Of a stretch of 64,000 bases of DNA, positions 61,201 to 64,000 are shown one piece after another (the first letter of the stretch is position 1; the number at the start of each line of letters is the position of its first letter). A program made the translations under genes and the position numbers. The DNA lies in NCBI GenBank assembly GCA_037954325.1, contig JBBMNZ010000002.1, positions 17,238,179 through 17,302,178 of the forward strand, in the 5' to 3' direction. The notes beneath the pieces were generated by a model, which did not search any database, had not been told where the DNA came from, and saw only the letters and a list, made by a program, of their open reading frames with translations. The stretch is from Fistularia commersonii (Eukaryota; Chordata; Actinopteri; Syngnathiformes; Fistulariidae).

Positions 61201-64000
61201 ACTTTGCTGTCCCTGTTTTTCCCCCCCCTTTTTCATAGATTGCTTTTCCAAACATACACAGTTTCTACATTAGTGAACAAGACATGGCAGCCTGCCCGAA
61301 TTTGTCAATTACCAGGTTTTACAGTTCTGGCAGTTTAGGACAAGACAAGAGACGGGCCAGAATGAGAACTGAATAACACCGGATTTACCTTTTGAGAAAT
61401 TTTAAGCAGACTTATCTTAGACATGAAGGTGAAGAAACGGCCTCCAAGTTCCTTACTGGCAGCCAACATGACTCACAAAATCTTGAGTAGGAATTCTGAT
61501 GAGTTGGGACTATTTCCCCAGGGTAAACAGATGGAGCCAGAGAATAATGGAGAGCTACATGAAAAAGCTAATGTCAGTTGTTTTGCATTTGAACTTAAAT
61601 CCCCACACTGAGATTGCTATCACCTTTGATTTGTAGTTATTGTGCGCTTTCACCATATTACTTGGATGGATATAAAATGTTAATAAGCTGTTGGGAAGCA
61701 GATACATTCATTTTACCTGCCAAACATATTATAGGACATCTGCTATATCACTTGATCTAAGTATAAAGTGCATACTTGTACATATGAGTGGTCAGCAATT
61801 ATTGCATGAAGCTGTTACTTTTGATTAACAGGCTTACGATAAGTCCCAAATTGTAAATGATAACCACTTTGCAAACTTTTTCTGCTCCAAAGAGAAGTTT
61901 GCAATCATTAGCATGTTTGAAAGGAGGCAGGAAAGTATTCTTAGTATTTATACTTTTATTTTATCCATGATAAAATTAAATGTAAAATACATAAGTCAAT
62001 ATTTAAATTCTGGAAATTCATCACATTCTTGTACTTTGCAAATGTACCAGTTTTAGTAGTTATTAAACTTCTTCAAGCTACTGCATTCCACAAATGTAAC
62101 TACAAGCTACAGTCACAGAATATGATTGACATCACAATAATGAGAATTTTCACTGTACAACAGGCAAATATTTGTAAGTCAAAACAAAAAAAATGTAAGT
62201 GGGAAGTCCACTTATTTAAACCTCTAATAAGTGTTTATCTGGTTTCCGTTCAGGATGTTAGGCTTGAACTCAGAAAGTTACAGCAACTGCACATTTATAT
62301 CGTAGTGAGTCACAAATGTTGGGGTTTATGTTGATGCTTGTTTCTGTGTGATTTTGGGGTTGCTGGGAATTTTGTGGGTGTGGTTTGGGATGCAAGGAAT
62401 TCTGTTTTGTTTTTTGTTTTTTTACCTGGAACTGAGCAGAAACACTTAGTTGTATTGCAGGCTTGTGTGGCGTGGCTTTGGCCAACAGCAGCTATCGCTT
62501 ATCAAACGGACGTTTTACCGTCAATCATGTGTTTTCCCTGACTAAAACACTACACTATGAAGAAATTTGCATAAATTGAATTCTCGGCTGGATGGTGGCG
62601 CAGTGATTGGCCTCATAGTAAGAGGCTTCCATGTTCTGACTTATTTATCAGCTTAAGCCAGTAAATAGTTTACATTGCATATGTTGGAGATAGAAAAACA
62701 AGTGATTTGAATGAAAATGAGATGATCAAAATGAAGGAGGCTTGAGGAATGTTTGAGGTATTCTGAGATGTTCTTGGGGCATCTTTTTGCCCCAAACCAT
62801 TGCCAATTTTCAATTCTGTATACAACTGTTTCTCTTGTGCTAATCTTGGAATAAAACACAGCAGTGTTTTTTAATGTATTTATTTTTATACCATAGATAT
62901 GTGATGATTGCTGGTAAGGGGAGGCCATGGCTACAGGGCAATTGTTTGCATGCTGAGATGAAATGGTCTGCCACCCACTCTTCTTCTATCACCCACTTTC
63001 ATAATTAGGTTGGTTAACATTCTGCGATGTATGCAATCACACTGACTGGAAGCTTAATCACATTACTATTGAGTTTCCTTCCCCTACTTGCCCCAGGTGA
63101 CACTTTGTAAGACCAGAGTTATGGTCCGAACCTATGGGATGATATTAGCTGCAGACACAAGTTTGTTCTTGTTCTCCACACTTGTGTGAAAACATTTAGC
63201 AGCTGGTGAGACAAATGAAAGGGGAAGTACGCTGCTCTGCAGATCACCAGGCTATGGCATGAAAAATGTAGGAAGAGCAGAAAGAGGTGCCACGTGTGTT
63301 AGTTTGGCTGGCAGTCCATTAGAGCTGATAGGCATTTCACTTACCAAAGTCAAATATAACAGTCTAGCTTTCATTAATATGAGGAAGGGTCCACGGAATC
63401 AAACCTACCATCTGGTTAAGACGACAGTATAATCTACAACTCATGATTAGGTCTAAGAAGTGGAATTTCGCTTTAATCTTTTTCGGGGCTTGAAATTTCC
63501 ATCTGCACTGTGTGGCACATCATTTTTCTTCAAGACAAATGTGCTGTTTTTCATGTTCCCAAATTAGATCAGAAGAAAACGATTAATCATGTCATGGCCT
63601 GGGAAAGGAAACAAAGATCTGATTTTCTTCTCTTCACTCTTACTCTCTCTCTGCGTCCCTCTCTCTCTCTCTCTCTCTCGCTCTCTGCACCTTGTGCCCC
63701 TCCTCTTCCCTCACCTCTTCCGTTTCCTCTCATCCCTTTCATAAAAAATGGCTCCCGACCTCCTTCCTCAAGCACTTATTGTCTGTGCTTTCTATTTTCA
63801 CCCATATTGTGGACAGCAGTCCTGAGTCAGATCTTCCTGCCTGTCTTCACGTGAGAGAATTATTTGTCCTGTCACTGCTTGGCCTTGACTTCAAAAGAAA
63901 AGATATGTGGGCTTGATGATTAATATGAAATGATGATGCATCTTCAATTAGAATGGCCTTCCTTCTTCTCTGCCATCCCTACGGCAGTGAACAACAGATG
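61201..64000. other. Noncoding stretch to window end
   Basis: No supported gene. It contains a short SINE 5' fragment at 62585-62632 and a (TC)n tract at 63660-63678. The remainder is AT-rich single-copy-looking sequence. Confidence 0.5.
62585..62632 (+). mobile_element. SINE 5' fragment
   Basis: GGCTGGATGGTGGCGCAGTG with GGCCTCATAG is the A-box start of the SINE family seen at 24721. Only about 48 bp remain. Confidence 0.45.

Overview
The window looks like a stretch of teleost fish chromosome. The evidence is one vertebrate developmental gene (a two-exon znf503 ortholog with a consensus GT-AG intron), a typical fish set of mobile elements (Rex1-like, Rex3-like and other non-LTR retrotransposons, an L2-like fragment, a Tc1/mariner transposon, tRNA-like SINEs), and long CA, ACTC, TATC and AAAG microsatellites. 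The abundance of Rex1 and Rex3 together suggests an acanthomorph or percomorph fish rather than a zebrafish relative; that is an inference.

Layout. 1-13.8 kb: AT-rich noncoding DNA with microsatellites and no gene I can support. 13.9-31.1 kb: a repeat-populated interval holding five pieces of one RTE-like LINE family (13882-15783, 19803-21991, 25911-26052, 30400-31065, and a fifth farther on at 53211-53420), several SINEs, an L2-like fragment nested in one LINE piece, and a small CpG-rich orphan promoter or first-exon candidate near 26.6-26.95 kb. 31.4-38.2 kb: the gene core. It has a CpG-rich candidate promoter/exon at 31.43-31.71 kb, several probable regulatory islands (including a cluster of PBX/HOX- and MEIS-type motifs at 34.29-34.37 kb), the znf503 promoter, an upstream ORF whose stop overlaps the znf503 start, and znf503 itself (35509-37467, 559 aa) with its 3' UTR. 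38.2-49.3 kb: gene-poor flank with few repeats. 49.3-54.7 kb: a retroelement cluster, Rex3-like / Tc1 / RTE-like / Rex1-like back to back, all read from the minus strand. 54.7-64 kb: noncoding DNA with two SINEs, microsatellites and enhancer-like stretches.

How it fits together. One transcription-factor gene sits alone in 64 kb, and I recognise no interspersed element from about 31.1 to 44.4 kb around it. This is the known arrangement of a developmental regulator in a gene desert carrying long-range enhancers. znf503 (Nlz2/Nolz-1, NET family) is a nuclear corepressor used in hindbrain, eye, striatum and limb development. No new multi-gene system is visible. The best leads are regulatory (the uORF overlapping the start codon, the Hox-type motif cluster, two orphan CpG-rich exon candidates) and historical (a Tc1 inserted into the target-site duplication of Rex3, a telomeric tract inside Rex3, and a LINE copy with a tandemly duplicated reverse-transcriptase segment). 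Enhancer calls rest on motif content only; no alignment could be run.
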